Positions 9,657-21,187 of a DNA stretch of 40,629 bases are shown piece by piece. The stretch's first letter is position 1. Every line of letters begins with the position of its first letter. The DNA is from Betaproteobacteria bacterium. Its GTDB lineage: Bacteria > Pseudomonadota > Gammaproteobacteria > Burkholderiales > Rhodocyclaceae. The position numbers were made by a program, and so were the translations under genes. The notes beneath the pieces are model-generated. The model did no database searches. It saw only the letters and a list, made by a program, of their open reading frames with translations, and was not told the origin of the DNA. The stretch lies in NCBI GenBank assembly GCA_009777925.1, contig WRKX01000009.1, positions 1 through 40,629 of the forward strand. Direction: 5' to 3'.

Positions 9657-9740
9657 CTTGCCGAAGGCGGGCAGCTCGAAGACCCGGCAGGATTCATCAA
9701 ACGCATGAACGACCTGATTCTGGCACTTTCGGCAAAGTAA
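9657..9740 (+). pseudogene. Displaced second copy of htpG 3' end (last 84 nt)
   Basis: 78/84 identity to 8131-8214, stop codon conserved. Confidence 0.9.
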
Positions 9741-9745
9741 ACAAC

Positions 9746-9775
9746 AAGTCTGGCGATATATCAATCGCCAGACTT
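9746..9775. terminator. Hairpin AAGTCTGGCGAT-ATATCA-ATCGCCAGACTT, bidirectional terminator candidate
   Basis: Perfect 12-bp stem between convergent htpG tail copy and yidC. Confidence 0.6.
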
Positions 9776-9817
9776 ATCCTTTCCCGCACCGAAAGACGGC
9801 GCAAAATCTCATCCGTC

Positions 9818-11548
9818 TCAGATGTTTTGATCGTTCGCCGCCTGTTTCTGTTTGGCTTTGTGCACCGGGTCAAGCATCCGGTTAATATGCCACTGCTGCG
9901 CGATGGAGAGCAGGTTGTTAACCACCCAGTAGAGCACCAGACCAGCCGGGAAGAAAAAGAACATGACGCCGAACACCAGCGGCATGATAAGCATCATTTT
10001 GGCCTGAATAGGATCAGGCGGGGTCGGGTTTAAGCGAATCTGCACAAACATCGAAGCCATCATGACTACCGGCAGAACGTAATAAGGATCTGCCACGGAC
10101 AAATCGCGTATCCATAGCAGCCACGGCGCACCGCGCATTTCCACCGCGCCCAGCAATACCCAGTAAAGCGCAATGAAAACCGGAATCTGCACCAGAATGG
10201 GCAAACAACCGCCCAGAGGATTCACCTTTTCCGTCTGGTAGAGCTTCATCATCTCCTGATTCATTTTTGCCTTGTCATCGGCATAACGTTCCTTCAACTG
10301 CATCAGGCGCGGCGTCAATACCCGCATTTTTGCCATGGAACGATAGGAAGCAGCGGAGAGCGGATAGAAAATCAGTTTGATAAGCACGGTAAGCACGACG
10401 ATTGACCAGCCCCAGTTGCCCGTCAACTTGTTGATAAATTCCAGCACCCAAAAAAGCGGCGCGGCAATAATGTGCAGCCAGCCGTAATCCACCACCAGAT
10501 CAAGGCCAGGCGCAACCGCTTTAAGGGCGGATTGTTCCTGCGGTCCGGCAAATAGAGGAACGCTGATTTTGCCTGTTTGTCCCGACGCAATGCGGTCAAC
10601 CGGCAGAATCACCCCGGCGGTAAACAAATCATGCCCATCTTTTGTCTGCCCGATCTTGCGCATGAAGAACTCGCGCAATGTATCGCCCTGTGGCGCCCAG
10701 GCCGTGACAAAATAATGCTGCACCATAGCCAGCCAGCCATCGTCGGCCTGCCTTGCAAACCTGGCCTCACCTTTGACAATGTCAGCGTAGGACACTTTCT
10801 GGTACTTACCGGCATCGGTATATACTGCCGCCCCCGTAAAAGTGACCAGAAAGAAAGATTTGCCTTCCGGGCTTTCACCATCGCGTTGCAACTGAAAATA
10901 GGCGTCCGGCGTCAGCGGCGCGTCCCTGCCGTTTTCAATCTCCCAACTTACGTCAATCAGGTAGGAGCCGCGATGAAAGGTATAAACTTTGGTTGCACGA
11001 ACATCATCCATAAGAGGCGCGGCAAGGCGGATTTCCAGCGTATCCGCCCCATCCGCCAGATCACGCGGACCGGGCAGCGCCACCAGGAACGTCTTGTGAT
11101 TGGGCAATTCCGCGCCTTCGCCGCCAATCAGGCCGCTCTGCGCATGGTATAAATGCACGTCGGAAAAAAGCGTAAACGGCTCCTTGTCCTCACCCTGACC
11201 ATTTGCCTGATAATTCTTCAGGCCAAGCCAGACCAGATCACCGCCGCGCGTGGAAATTTCGGCGCGGACAAGATCAGTCTCCACAAAAATGCTTTCCGCC
11301 GGAGCGTCTTCGGGCAAAGCGGACGCCAATACTTCCGCCTGTTGCCCCGCACCCCGTAAATTGCGCGTCGCCTCAGGAATGGGCGCGCCATCCCTGCTTT
11401 GCCGCACCGCGACGGGCGCACCGTCGGCAGATGCAGAAACCGCAGCATCAGCGGCAACCGGCGCATGTTGCGCTTTCTGCCAGGCATCCCAAAGCATGAA
11501 CAGGGAGAACAAAAAAACGCCGAGCAGCATTAAACGACGGGTATCCAT
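9818..11548 (-). CDS. yidC: Membrane protein insertase YidC
   Basis: MDTRRLMLLGVFLFSLFMLWDAWQ, WGWSIVVLTVLIKLIFYPLSAASYRSMAKMR, GGCLPILVQIPVFIALYWVLL. Confidence 0.97.
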   Translation of the reverse strand: MDTRRLMLLGVFLFSLFMLWDAWQKAQHAPVAADAAVSASADGAPVAVRQSRDGAPIPEATRNLRGAGQQAEVLASALPEDAPAESIFVETDLVRAEISTRGGDLVWLGLKNYQANGQGEDKEPFTLFSDVHLYHAQSGLIGGEGAELPNHKTFLVALPGPRDLADGADTLEIRLAAPLMDDVRATKVYTFHRGSYLIDVSWEIENGRDAPLTPDAYFQLQRDGESPEGKSFFLVTFTGAAVYTDAGKYQKVSYADIVKGEARFARQADDGWLAMVQHYFVTAWAPQGDTLREFFMRKIGQTKDGHDLFTAGVILPVDRIASGQTGKISVPLFAGPQEQSALKAVAPGLDLVVDYGWLHIIAAPLFWVLEFINKLTGNWGWSIVVLTVLIKLIFYPLSAASYRSMAKMRVLTPRLMQLKERYADDKAKMNQEMMKLYQTEKVNPLGGCLPILVQIPVFIALYWVLLGAVEMRGAPWLLWIRDLSVADPYYVLPVVMMASMFVQIRLNPTPPDPIQAKMMLIMPLVFGVMFFFFPAGLVLYWVVNNLLSIAQQWHINRMLDPVHKAKQKQAANDQNI

Positions 11549-11600
11549 GAACAACCTTCAACTCAAATTCAGCGAACTGAAAAACATGCGAACAAAACGC

Positions 11601-11816
11601 TCATACAACCGGGTCATAGCCGCCCTGATTCCATGGATGGCAACGGCTCAAACGACGAAGCGCAAGCATTACGCCCTGCCAGGCGCCGTATTTCCGCACG
11701 GCGTCCCGCGCATATTCGGAACAACTCGGATGAAAGCGGCAATTGCGCCCCAAAAGAGGACTGATGGCGACACTATAAGCGCCCAGAAGGCCAAGAAGAA
11801 AACGCCGCGCTAACAT
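11601..11816 (-). CDS. yidD: Membrane protein insertion efficiency factor YidD
   Basis: [30 protein letters not shown]...[12 protein letters not shown]. Confidence 0.95.
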   Translation of the reverse strand: MLARRFLLGLLGAYSVAISPLLGRNCRFHPSCSEYARDAVRKYGAWQGVMLALRRLSRCHPWNQGGYDPVV

Positions 11817-12190
11817 GGTCTTTGCCCGATCGCCCTGGTCAACAAGCGCGAAATTTCCGCTGCCAATTCCTGCCGCATGGCGCGATCCGGTTTAGGTAAT
11901 TTTGCCGTCAGCCTTAATACCCAATCCCGGGGTGGTAATGACACGCGCGCTTGCCGGAAAGCCTCACGCGCCATGCGCTTGACCGCGTTTCGCCCAACCG
12001 CGCGGCGGATGATTTTTTTGCCGACCACCAGCCCAAGCCGCGCCGTACCTTCCTGCCCTGCTCTCTCTCCGCCATAGTGAAGCAGAAAATATTTGCCGCG
12101 CAAAACCTGCCGAAAACTGAATACGGCGGCATACTCGTCTGCCCGAAGCAAGCGGCATGAGCGAGGAAAAGACCAGGAAGCAGAGCGCAT
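11810..12190 (-). CDS. rnpA: Ribonuclease P protein component
   Basis: [29 protein letters not shown]; between rpmH and yidD. Confidence 0.93.
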   Translation of the reverse strand: MRSASWSFPRSCRLLRADEYAAVFSFRQVLRGKYFLLHYGGERAGQEGTARLGLVVGKKIIRRAVGRNAVKRMAREAFRQARVSLPPRDWVLRLTAKLPKPDRAMRQELAAEISRLLTRAIGQRPC

Positions 12191-12229
12191 TCCGGGGTCG
12201 GGAAAGCCAGACGCAACCGACCGATGGGA

Positions 12230-12364
12230 TCAGGGAGCCAGACGATGCCGGCCCTTGGCGCGACGGGCGGCAATTACCCTGCGCCCACCCTTGGTACGCA
12301 TTCTGACCAGAAAGCCATGCGTCCTTTTGCGGCGCACAACAGAAGGTTGATAAGTACGTTTCAT
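12230..12364 (-). CDS. rpmH: 50S ribosomal protein L34 (44 aa, below ORF-track cutoff)
   Basis: Manual translation: [44 protein letters not shown]. Confidence 0.97.
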   Translation of the reverse strand: MKRTYQPSVVRRKRTHGFLVRMRTKGGRRVIAARRAKGRHRLAP

Positions 12365-12457
12365 GGCACACTCCTTGTGGCACAAAATGTTTAATTATAC
12401 ATTGGGACGGCTCATAACTGTTAAAGCAAAAAGCAACGGTAGTGCCCCAGTCTGAAA

Positions 12458-12554
12458 TATATTGAACCGGCAATTAAGGTTTGACTTTTCGAGGCACGCC
12501 CCATATGGGCCGAAATGGCAAATATGATGCAACCCTTAATTGCCTGGTGAATAG
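12458..12554 (+). repeat. 97-bp dispersed palindromic element, copy 1
   Basis: Near-identical to reverse complement of 36018-36114; ends CCGGCAATTAAGG.../...CCTTAATTGCC are inverted repeats. Confidence 0.85.
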
Positions 12555-12720
12555 TGATTCACATAATTTCGGGAACATCGCCCCGGGGAGCGCCAGGCAC
12601 CAGCAGCCTGGCATCATCAGCCAGTCTGCTCTACCGCCTGGCCGCGCTGGCGCGTGGCGCTCCCGGAATTCCCGGGAGCATCATTTTCCCAACTGTCTCT
12701 TTATATGCGTGAATCACTAT
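12551..12720. repeat. ~170-bp MITE-like element with ATAGTGATTCAC / GTGAATCACTAT ends and internal imperfect palindrome
   Basis: Terminal inverted repeats 12551-12562 and 12709-12720; subterminal CCGGGGAGCGCCAGGC / GCGTGGCGCTCCCGG. Confidence 0.6.
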
Positions 12721-12803
12721 ATGTGTCGAGTCTACGGGAAGATGGTGGTGTTTCCGACAAAATGCAGGGGCGAGATTTATCGCGCCCAACAAACCCCCTC
12801 GCT

Positions 12804-12845
12804 CCCGCGCTAAATCCTGCCGCTTGCGACAGGATTTAGCGCGGG
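12804..12845. terminator. Strong 16-bp-stem hairpin CCCGCGCTAAATCCTG...CAGGATTTAGCGCGGG downstream of pstC
   Basis: Perfect 16-bp stem; lacks clear U tract on either strand. Confidence 0.4.
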
Positions 12846-12862
12846 GAAAAATGGCGGAAGTT

Positions 12863-13876
12863 TTATGTCCGTCTGCCCTCGTCCTTTTGCAGGCGCATGA
12901 GGAGCAGGCGGGAAAAGACCAGAACCGTAAAGGTTATCAGGAAAAGAACAAGCCCAAGGTAAATCAGTGACGCCTGATGCAGACCCGGCGCAGCCTCGGC
13001 AAATTCGTTGGCAAGCGCGGAAGTAATGCTGTTGGCGGCCTCGAAGAGCGAAACCGAACTCAACTGATTGATATTGCCGATCACAAAGGTAACAGCCATG
13101 GTTTCCCCCAATGCTCGCCCCAGCCCCAGCATGATGCCGCCCAGCACGCCCGTCCTGGTGTAAGGTAAAACAACACGCCAGACCACTTCCCAGGTCGTCG
13201 CCCCCAGGCCGTAGGCGGATTCTTTCAGGAGCGGCGGCGTCACCTCAAACACGTCGCGCATAACTGAGGCAATGAAGGGAATAATCATGATGGAGAGAAT
13301 GATTCCCGCTGGCAAAATCCCGATCCCCACCGGTGGCCCGGAAACCAGCGCTCCCAAAAACGGCGCGTCTCCCACAAGCGACTGAATCGGTTGCTGCACA
13401 TATTTTGCCAGCACCGGCCCGAACACCATCAACCCCCACATGCCATAGACGATGGACGGCACCGCCGCCAGCAATTCAACGGCAGTCCCCAACGGGCGCT
13501 TCAACCAGACCGGCGATAGTTCCGTCAGGAAAAGCGCAATACCGAAACTGACCGGAATCGCAATTATCAGCGCGATGGCGGAAGTCATCAGCGTGCCGTA
13601 AATCATGACCATCCCGCCAAAATCCTCCTGCACGGGATCCCAGGCATTGCGCGTCAAAAAACCCGCTCCAAACTGGCTGATTGCGGGCCAGGCGCCTATC
13701 ACCAGGGAAATGATGATGCCCAGCAACAAAGCCAAAGTCAGGAGCGCGGCGCCACGCGCAAGCCATGAAAACAGCCGGTCGGCCAGCGCGTCGGAAATCA
13801 AACCTGATCCAGAGCTGGCAGCGTTTGACAGCGAGCCAGATCTGGAAGCAGGCATGGAGGGTGAAACGTCGGTCAT
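12863..13876 (-). CDS. pstC: Phosphate ABC transporter permease PstC
   Basis: PstC topology; [65 protein letters not shown]. Confidence 0.95.
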   Translation of the reverse strand: MTDVSPSMPASRSGSLSNAASSGSGLISDALADRLFSWLARGAALLTLALLLGIIISLVIGAWPAISQFGAGFLTRNAWDPVQEDFGGMVMIYGTLMTSAIALIIAIPVSFGIALFLTELSPVWLKRPLGTAVELLAAVPSIVYGMWGLMVFGPVLAKYVQQPIQSLVGDAPFLGALVSGPPVGIGILPAGIILSIMIIPFIASVMRDVFEVTPPLLKESAYGLGATTWEVVWRVVLPYTRTGVLGGIMLGLGRALGETMAVTFVIGNINQLSSVSLFEAANSITSALANEFAEAAPGLHQASLIYLGLVLFLITFTVLVFSRLLLMRLQKDEGRRT

Positions 13877-13904
13877 GACGGAAAAGAACCGCTCAAAAAG
13901 ATAT

Positions 13905-14954
13905 TCATTTTCTGACAGGCTTGCCGGACGTGTCCACTATCGTCTGCCAAAGATTTATCACAATATCTTTCACACTTTGCGGCATAGGCACATAGTCCAG
14001 ACTTCCGGCCTGCGCGTCGCCGTTCCTGTAAGCCCACTCGAAAAAATCAAGCGCGGCGGCTGCCTGTCCTGGCTTATTCTGTTGTTTGTGCATCATGATA
14101 AAAGTCGCGGCGGTAATCGGCCAGGAATCTTCACCCGGCTGATCGGTCAGAATCTGGTTAAAGCTCTTCGTCCAGTCCGCGCCTGCCGCTGCCGCCTTGA
14201 AACTTGCCTCCGAAGGCTGAACGAATTTACCCGCCTGATTCTCCATTTGCGTGTGCGCCAGCTTGTTGCGCTTGGCGTAAGCATATTCGACATAGCCGAT
14301 TGCGCCGTCCAGACGACCTACGAACGCCGCCACGCCTTCATTGCCTTTGCCGCCCAGGCCGGTTGGCCAATTCACGGCTGTGCCTTCGCCGACTTTCTCT
14401 TTCCACTCAGGGTTAACCTTGGCAAGATAGTTCGTAAAGCCAAAGCTCGTGCCCGAACCATCCGCGCGGCGGACAACCGCAATAACTGTATCGGGAAGAG
14501 TAAGGCCGGGATTGAGCGCCGCGATAGCGGGATCGTTCCAGTTGGCGATCTTGCCCAGATAAATATCACCCAGAAGTTGGCCGTTCAGCTTCAACTGTCC
14601 CGGCGCAACACCTTTGATATTGACGATGGGCACGATGCCGCCGATTACCGTCGGAAACTGGATCAGCCCCTTTTCCTGCAAGGCCGCGTCGGTAAGCGGC
14701 GCGTCGGAAGCGCCGAAATCCACCGTTTTGGCTTCGATCTGCTTCATGCCCGCGCTGGAACCGACCGACTGATAATTGATCCTGTGTCCGGTAGCCTTGT
14801 TATAATCCGCCGCCCAGCGGGCATAAAGCGGCGCGGGGAAACTCGCCCCGGCTCCGGTTATGTCAGCCGCCTGTGCGGACACGAAGCACGCCATAACCAG
14901 CGCGGCAGCCCCCATAAACCATTTTTTACCGATGATTTTGCTGTTCGGTTGCAT
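13905..14954 (-). CDS. pstS: Phosphate ABC transporter substrate-binding protein PstS
   Basis: Signal peptide, [61 protein letters not shown]. Confidence 0.96.
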   Translation of the reverse strand: MQPNSKIIGKKWFMGAAALVMACFVSAQAADITGAGASFPAPLYARWAADYNKATGHRINYQSVGSSAGMKQIEAKTVDFGASDAPLTDAALQEKGLIQFPTVIGGIVPIVNIKGVAPGQLKLNGQLLGDIYLGKIANWNDPAIAALNPGLTLPDTVIAVVRRADGSGTSFGFTNYLAKVNPEWKEKVGEGTAVNWPTGLGGKGNEGVAAFVGRLDGAIGYVEYAYAKRNKLAHTQMENQAGKFVQPSEASFKAAAAGADWTKSFNQILTDQPGEDSWPITAATFIMMHKQQNKPGQAAAALDFFEWAYRNGDAQAGSLDYVPMPQSVKDIVINLWQTIVDTSGKPVRK

Positions 14955-14983
14955 AATTGTCTCTCCTGTTGAAAACGCGGTGT

Positions 14984-15017
14984 ATTCTAGGAAGACTTTG
15001 TGACACCTCCGTGACAC
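14984..15017 (-). promoter_or_regulatory. Pho box (GTGTCAC-N4-GTGTCAC) with -10 TAGAAT 10 bp downstream, upstream of pstS
   Basis: Read on minus strand: GTGTCAC GGAG GTGTCAC AAAGTCTTCC TAGAAT; 7+4+7 architecture. Confidence 0.75.
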
Positions 15018-15087
15018 CGCGCATTCTTTTCATCCATGCAAATCCACGTTTTAATTTTGGATTTGCATGGACAAAAGAGACTGAAAG

Positions 15088-15308
15088 CGGTAGTAGTGCC
15101 TCAGTTTGAAAGCAAGTTCAGGCAATGCATAGCAATGCTCGTAGGGGCGCGATTTATCGCGCCCGATACCGCACCTGCTGACATGCAACCATCAGGATAC
15201 TTGCAGACGGCAGTGTTCAGGGCGCGATAAATCGCGCCCCTACATTTTGCCGAAAACACCACCATTCTCCCGTAGACTCAACGCATATTTCAAACTGAGA
15301 CTCTGCCA
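15088..15308. repeat. ~220-bp repeat with CTCAGTTTGAAA terminal inverted repeats and two internal GTAGGGGCGCGATTTATCGCGCCC arms
   Basis: Related fragments at 8336-8378, 12721-12787 and 40154-40183. Confidence 0.65.
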
Positions 15309-15407
15309 ACGCGGTCTGGGCTTGGACATGCGGTGGCGTGAGATACCGCAAGCTATATCACATACTGAGACTGTACATCTCGGCCATGCCGGGCGGTCTT
15401 GCGTGAT

Positions 15408-17441
15408 TTAGCGTTGAGCTTGCGCGTCAATGTAAGGTCTGGCCTGTAGCAAGACGATACGGCCCTCGATATCAAATGCCCATTCAATATCCTGCTCGGT
15501 TTGGTCGCCCAGGCTGGCCTTTACCAGCACGGCGGTTTCCGCAAGCAGGCGTACCTGCTCGTCGCTGAGGACATCCCTGGCGGGGTCGGTTGGAATTTCC
15601 TTGAGGCCACCGTTTTCGTCGAGTTGCAACTCGGTTACCTCGCCGGAACGCGAGAAACGCTGAACCGCCTTGCTCCAGGTGTCGTACAACGACTGTTCGG
15701 CGATTCGTTTACCCTCCACGACACGTATTCCTACGCCGCGCTTGGCGGCGACATAAACCACACGTTGCCGCGACTGATCGAACGGGTCGCGGGTAATCAT
15801 GACCCCGGATGCGCGCGGCGCAATCGCCGTCTGGACAAAGACCGCCATCTGCGCCTGATTGTGCGGCAGCCGGGCAACGCGCCGCGCTTCAAAGGCTTGC
15901 GCGTTGTAGACGGAGGCCCAGACGGTTTTGACGGCTAGTTCCAGAGCGGCCTGCCCAGTTACGTTTGGAACCGTCGTATACAAACCAGCGCCGCTGAAAT
16001 TCGACAAATCTTCAGAATTGGAACTGCTACGCGCGAACACGCCCTTGCCTGCGAGTTGGTCTTGCCAGCGTACGCTCCATTCTTGAGCCAATTGTCCTGG
16101 CACCGGAAGTTTGACCAATTCGGCGCGAAGCCGCTCAAGAGCCTGACGGCGAACCGCGCTCGATTGATCGAATCGTCTGGTGGCGAGCGCACGCTTGATA
16201 AGGGCTTGTGCCTGCGGCTGCGCCATGAACGCAACAAATTGCGCGTAGGGAATACAAAAGCCATCGGGAATAGGCGCGATGGAACCAAGCCTGCCCTGCT
16301 GCCGCGCTTTTTCAAGGGTGCCTAGCCGTGCCGCCTTGGCTCCGCAGCGAGCGGTATCTTTTTCCGACAACTGCGCGAGGGGTATCAGTGTGTGTCGAGT
16401 CAAATCCGGCTGCGACAGCAGCGTCACAGTCGGAGGCAGGGGAATGGAAGCAGGGCGGCCGGTTTTTTCCAGGCTATAGGAATTCCGGTCGGCGTGCAGC
16501 AGCACCCACTGACCATTCAATGTCCGTAATTGATTCAGCGCATCTTGCAGGTAAATGTTTGGTATTCCCCAACCCCTGGCAAGCAGGTTGACATGCGACA
16601 ACGCCGTGGAAGGCTGCGCCATAATCACGCCTGCCACCGGCGGCAGGGTAAGCGGAGCTTCATTTAACACAACTATATCGGTCGGCGCAATGTCGTCTTC
16701 CTCTTCAGCATCGAGCTTGGCGAGGATGCGTAGCCGCCCCAGAGCCTTGCCGGTATTGAGCGCCAGATAAGATCGTTGGGCGACGATCTGCGATTGTGTG
16801 ATCATCGCCATTTGAGCGGCTTTTGCCGTTCGCTCCTGTTGCGTGGAATTGGCCTTGAAGGTCAGCGGCTTGAAGAAGGTAGCGGCAAGCGTCGCGTCTG
16901 TTTCGCGCAGCAGTTCGGCAGTGACCTGATCGCCATCCCAGTATTCAAACAGCCAGCGGTTCAGATCAGGGTGAAAGCTCACCGTGCCGAGGATGAAGCG
17001 GCGCGTCGCAGACAGATAGAAACTCTCCAGCGTGGCGTGATCGAGATTCAACACCAGCCGCTCCCCGCGCAGAAAGTCCTCATGGAACGCGAAGCGCGTC
17101 GTGTTGACGTAATGCACTTGCCTGTTGCTTCTGTCAATGACAAACATCGCGTGCGGAATCGCCGCAAGCGTTCCGGCATCATGGATTCGCGCTATGCTAT
17201 CAAACTCTGCTTGAGATTCAATGCGAGAAAGCGCGTTCGGCGCGTTGGCCTTGGCGCGCTCCTTCGTAATCCGATCAATTAGACCATCCCGCTTTGAATT
17301 ACAGGTATCACAGAGGACAACAGAAGAGGAGGATAATTCGTCAGTGGTCTGTGCGTATGCGCCGACAGCGGCGATCAGTTGAACCGTGAAGGCTGCGCAG
17401 ACGAATTTTCGCAAGAGCACATTAAGAGACTTGGCGAACAT
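15408..17441 (-). CDS. Exported protein with phosphohistidine swivel domain followed by PEP/pyruvate-binding (PPDK_N-like) domain; GWD-like architecture
   Basis: Signal peptide ...AAFTVQLIAAVGAYAQ; swivel PPVAGVIMAQPSTALSHVNLLARGWGIPNIY; KGVFARSSSNSEDLSNFSGAGLY; DIEWAFDIEGRIVLLQARPY. Confidence 0.8.
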   Translation of the reverse strand: MFAKSLNVLLRKFVCAAFTVQLIAAVGAYAQTTDELSSSSVVLCDTCNSKRDGLIDRITKERAKANAPNALSRIESQAEFDSIARIHDAGTLAAIPHAMFVIDRSNRQVHYVNTTRFAFHEDFLRGERLVLNLDHATLESFYLSATRRFILGTVSFHPDLNRWLFEYWDGDQVTAELLRETDATLAATFFKPLTFKANSTQQERTAKAAQMAMITQSQIVAQRSYLALNTGKALGRLRILAKLDAEEEDDIAPTDIVVLNEAPLTLPPVAGVIMAQPSTALSHVNLLARGWGIPNIYLQDALNQLRTLNGQWVLLHADRNSYSLEKTGRPASIPLPPTVTLLSQPDLTRHTLIPLAQLSEKDTARCGAKAARLGTLEKARQQGRLGSIAPIPDGFCIPYAQFVAFMAQPQAQALIKRALATRRFDQSSAVRRQALERLRAELVKLPVPGQLAQEWSVRWQDQLAGKGVFARSSSNSEDLSNFSGAGLYTTVPNVTGQAALELAVKTVWASVYNAQAFEARRVARLPHNQAQMAVFVQTAIAPRASGVMITRDPFDQSRQRVVYVAAKRGVGIRVVEGKRIAEQSLYDTWSKAVQRFSRSGEVTELQLDENGGLKEIPTDPARDVLSDEQVRLLAETAVLVKASLGDQTEQDIEWAFDIEGRIVLLQARPYIDAQAQR

Positions 17442-17556
17442 AGATGATTAGGTGCAGGGAATTATGCCGGGATTCCATTTCATTCCATCCCAGCCTACGG
17501 GCTGGCACAACAATGCCGATAGGGACAGGAGGAGTCCATATCATTAGCCTACCGGG

Positions 17557-17889
17557 CTACAGTCCAGAATAGAGAAATAAAATCAGTGCGCCGGCAAAAA
17601 CAAATTTATTTAAATTGAATATTAGCTTTATGCCTTTATAAGTTACGTGTTCATAGTATGCAAACAGATTAAACAAGATAGCGATAAAACCATAAAAAAA
17701 TACAAACCAGGCAAGCAGATACATTTCCTGGATAAAGTATAGCATAATAGGTTTTTTAAGTTCCATATCGATACTTTGTATTAAATGATTATTATGGCCT
17801 GCTGTTAATATATAGAAAGCCGTGTAGAATATCAATATTGATAGAATAGAGTTTTTGACTAATAAAAGTTGACCAGGAGAATATTTCAT
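17557..17889 (-). CDS. Small integral membrane protein, unknown
   Basis: 110-aa hydrophobic ORF in AT-rich segment. Confidence 0.45.
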   Translation of the reverse strand: MKYSPGQLLLVKNSILSILIFYTAFYILTAGHNNHLIQSIDMELKKPIMLYFIQEMYLLAWFVFFYGFIAILFNLFAYYEHVTYKGIKLIFNLNKFVFAGALILFLYSGL

Positions 17890-17919
17890 TTGTTTTAGCG
17901 ATTTGGTTAATATTTACAA

Positions 17920-20113
<2,194 letters not shown>

Positions 20114-20137
20114 TTAGTCCGAAACGGCAAACTCCGT

Positions 20138-20884
20138 TCAGCGGCTGCGCTTTTTCTCATCCGCCAACGCCTGCGCGGCAGAAAAATCCAGCGAGCCATC
20201 ATAAATGGCGCGGCCTGCGATTGTGGCGATTATTCCTTCCTCTTCCACCGCGCACAGCGCCTCAATATCGGCAAGGGAAGAAAGACCGCCGGACGCAACA
20301 ACCGGAATGGAGAGCGACCGCGCCAGGCGAACCGTTGCCTCAATGTTCAAGCCGGTCAACATTCCATCCCGCCCGATGTCGGTATAGACAATGGCCTCCA
20401 CGCCATAATCCTCATACTTCTTCGCCAGATCCACAACTTCATGCCCGGTCAGTTTCGACCAGCCATCAACCGCCACCCTGCCATCCTTTGCGTCCAGGCC
20501 AACGATAATATGTCCGGGAAAAACAGAACAGGCATCGCGCGCAAAGTCGGGGTTTGTTACCGCCGCCGTACCTATGATGACATAGGAAAGCCCGATATCC
20601 AGCCCGCGCTCAATGGTATCCAGATCGCGGATGCCGCCGCCTAACTGCACGGGGATGGTATCCCCCACCTCACGCAAAATTTCCCGGATTGCGCTTATGT
20701 TTTTGGGCGCGCCCGCAAACGCGCCATCCAGATCAACCAGATGCAGACGCCGCGCGCCCGCGTCAAGCCAGCGCCGCGCCGCCTCTCCTGGACGATCAAA
20801 AAAGACGGTGGTCTGTTCCATAAGACCTTGTTTCAAACGGACACATTGCCCGTTCTTCAAATCAATGGCGGGAATGATAAGCAT
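20138..20884 (-). CDS. hisA: HisA (ProFAR isomerase)
   Basis: [49 protein letters not shown]. Confidence 0.96.
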   Translation of the reverse strand: MLIIPAIDLKNGQCVRLKQGLMEQTTVFFDRPGEAARRWLDAGARRLHLVDLDGAFAGAPKNISAIREILREVGDTIPVQLGGGIRDLDTIERGLDIGLSYVIIGTAAVTNPDFARDACSVFPGHIIVGLDAKDGRVAVDGWSKLTGHEVVDLAKKYEDYGVEAIVYTDIGRDGMLTGLNIEATVRLARSLSIPVVASGGLSSLADIEALCAVEEEGIIATIAGRAIYDGSLDFSAAQALADEKKRSR

Positions 20885-20980
20885 GATGTCTCACTGTGTG
20901 ATGAAAAGCGAAAGGGGAAATATAGTAGTTCCCGCAAGCGACTATCAGGTGCCTTGCTCTCCCGCGCCTGCCCATTCGTC

Positions 20981-21115
20981 ATTCCCGCGCAGGCGGGAAT
21001 CCAGTAAAGCCTTTCCGTTGCCCCGGCGTTTCCGCATGGGAATGTAGCTCCTGTCCTGCCCTGAAAACCTGTCGTGGCTGCCAGCGCCATACTGGATTCC
21101 CGCCTGCGCTGGAAT
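20981..21115. repeat. Pair of dRS3-like 20-bp palindromes (ATTCCC-N8-GGGAAT) in inverted context
   Basis: ATTCCCGCGCAGGCGGGAAT 20981-21000; ATTCCCGCCTGCGCTGGAAT 21096-21115. Confidence 0.75.
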
Positions 21116-21187
21116 GACGATCGGGTTATTGCCGGCGCGAAAGATTGGCAACGCATGATAGTCGTTTTATCTGGGAGAGTCACTATA

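Noticed and set aside
12804-12845. Strong hairpin as definite Rho-independent terminator of pstSC
   Set aside because: Stem is strong but no U tract on either strand, so only listed as a weak terminator or repeat part.
13605-14972. 455-aa plus-strand ORF opposite pstS/pstC
   Set aside because: Antisense to clear PstS and PstC coding; treated as a codon-bias artefact.
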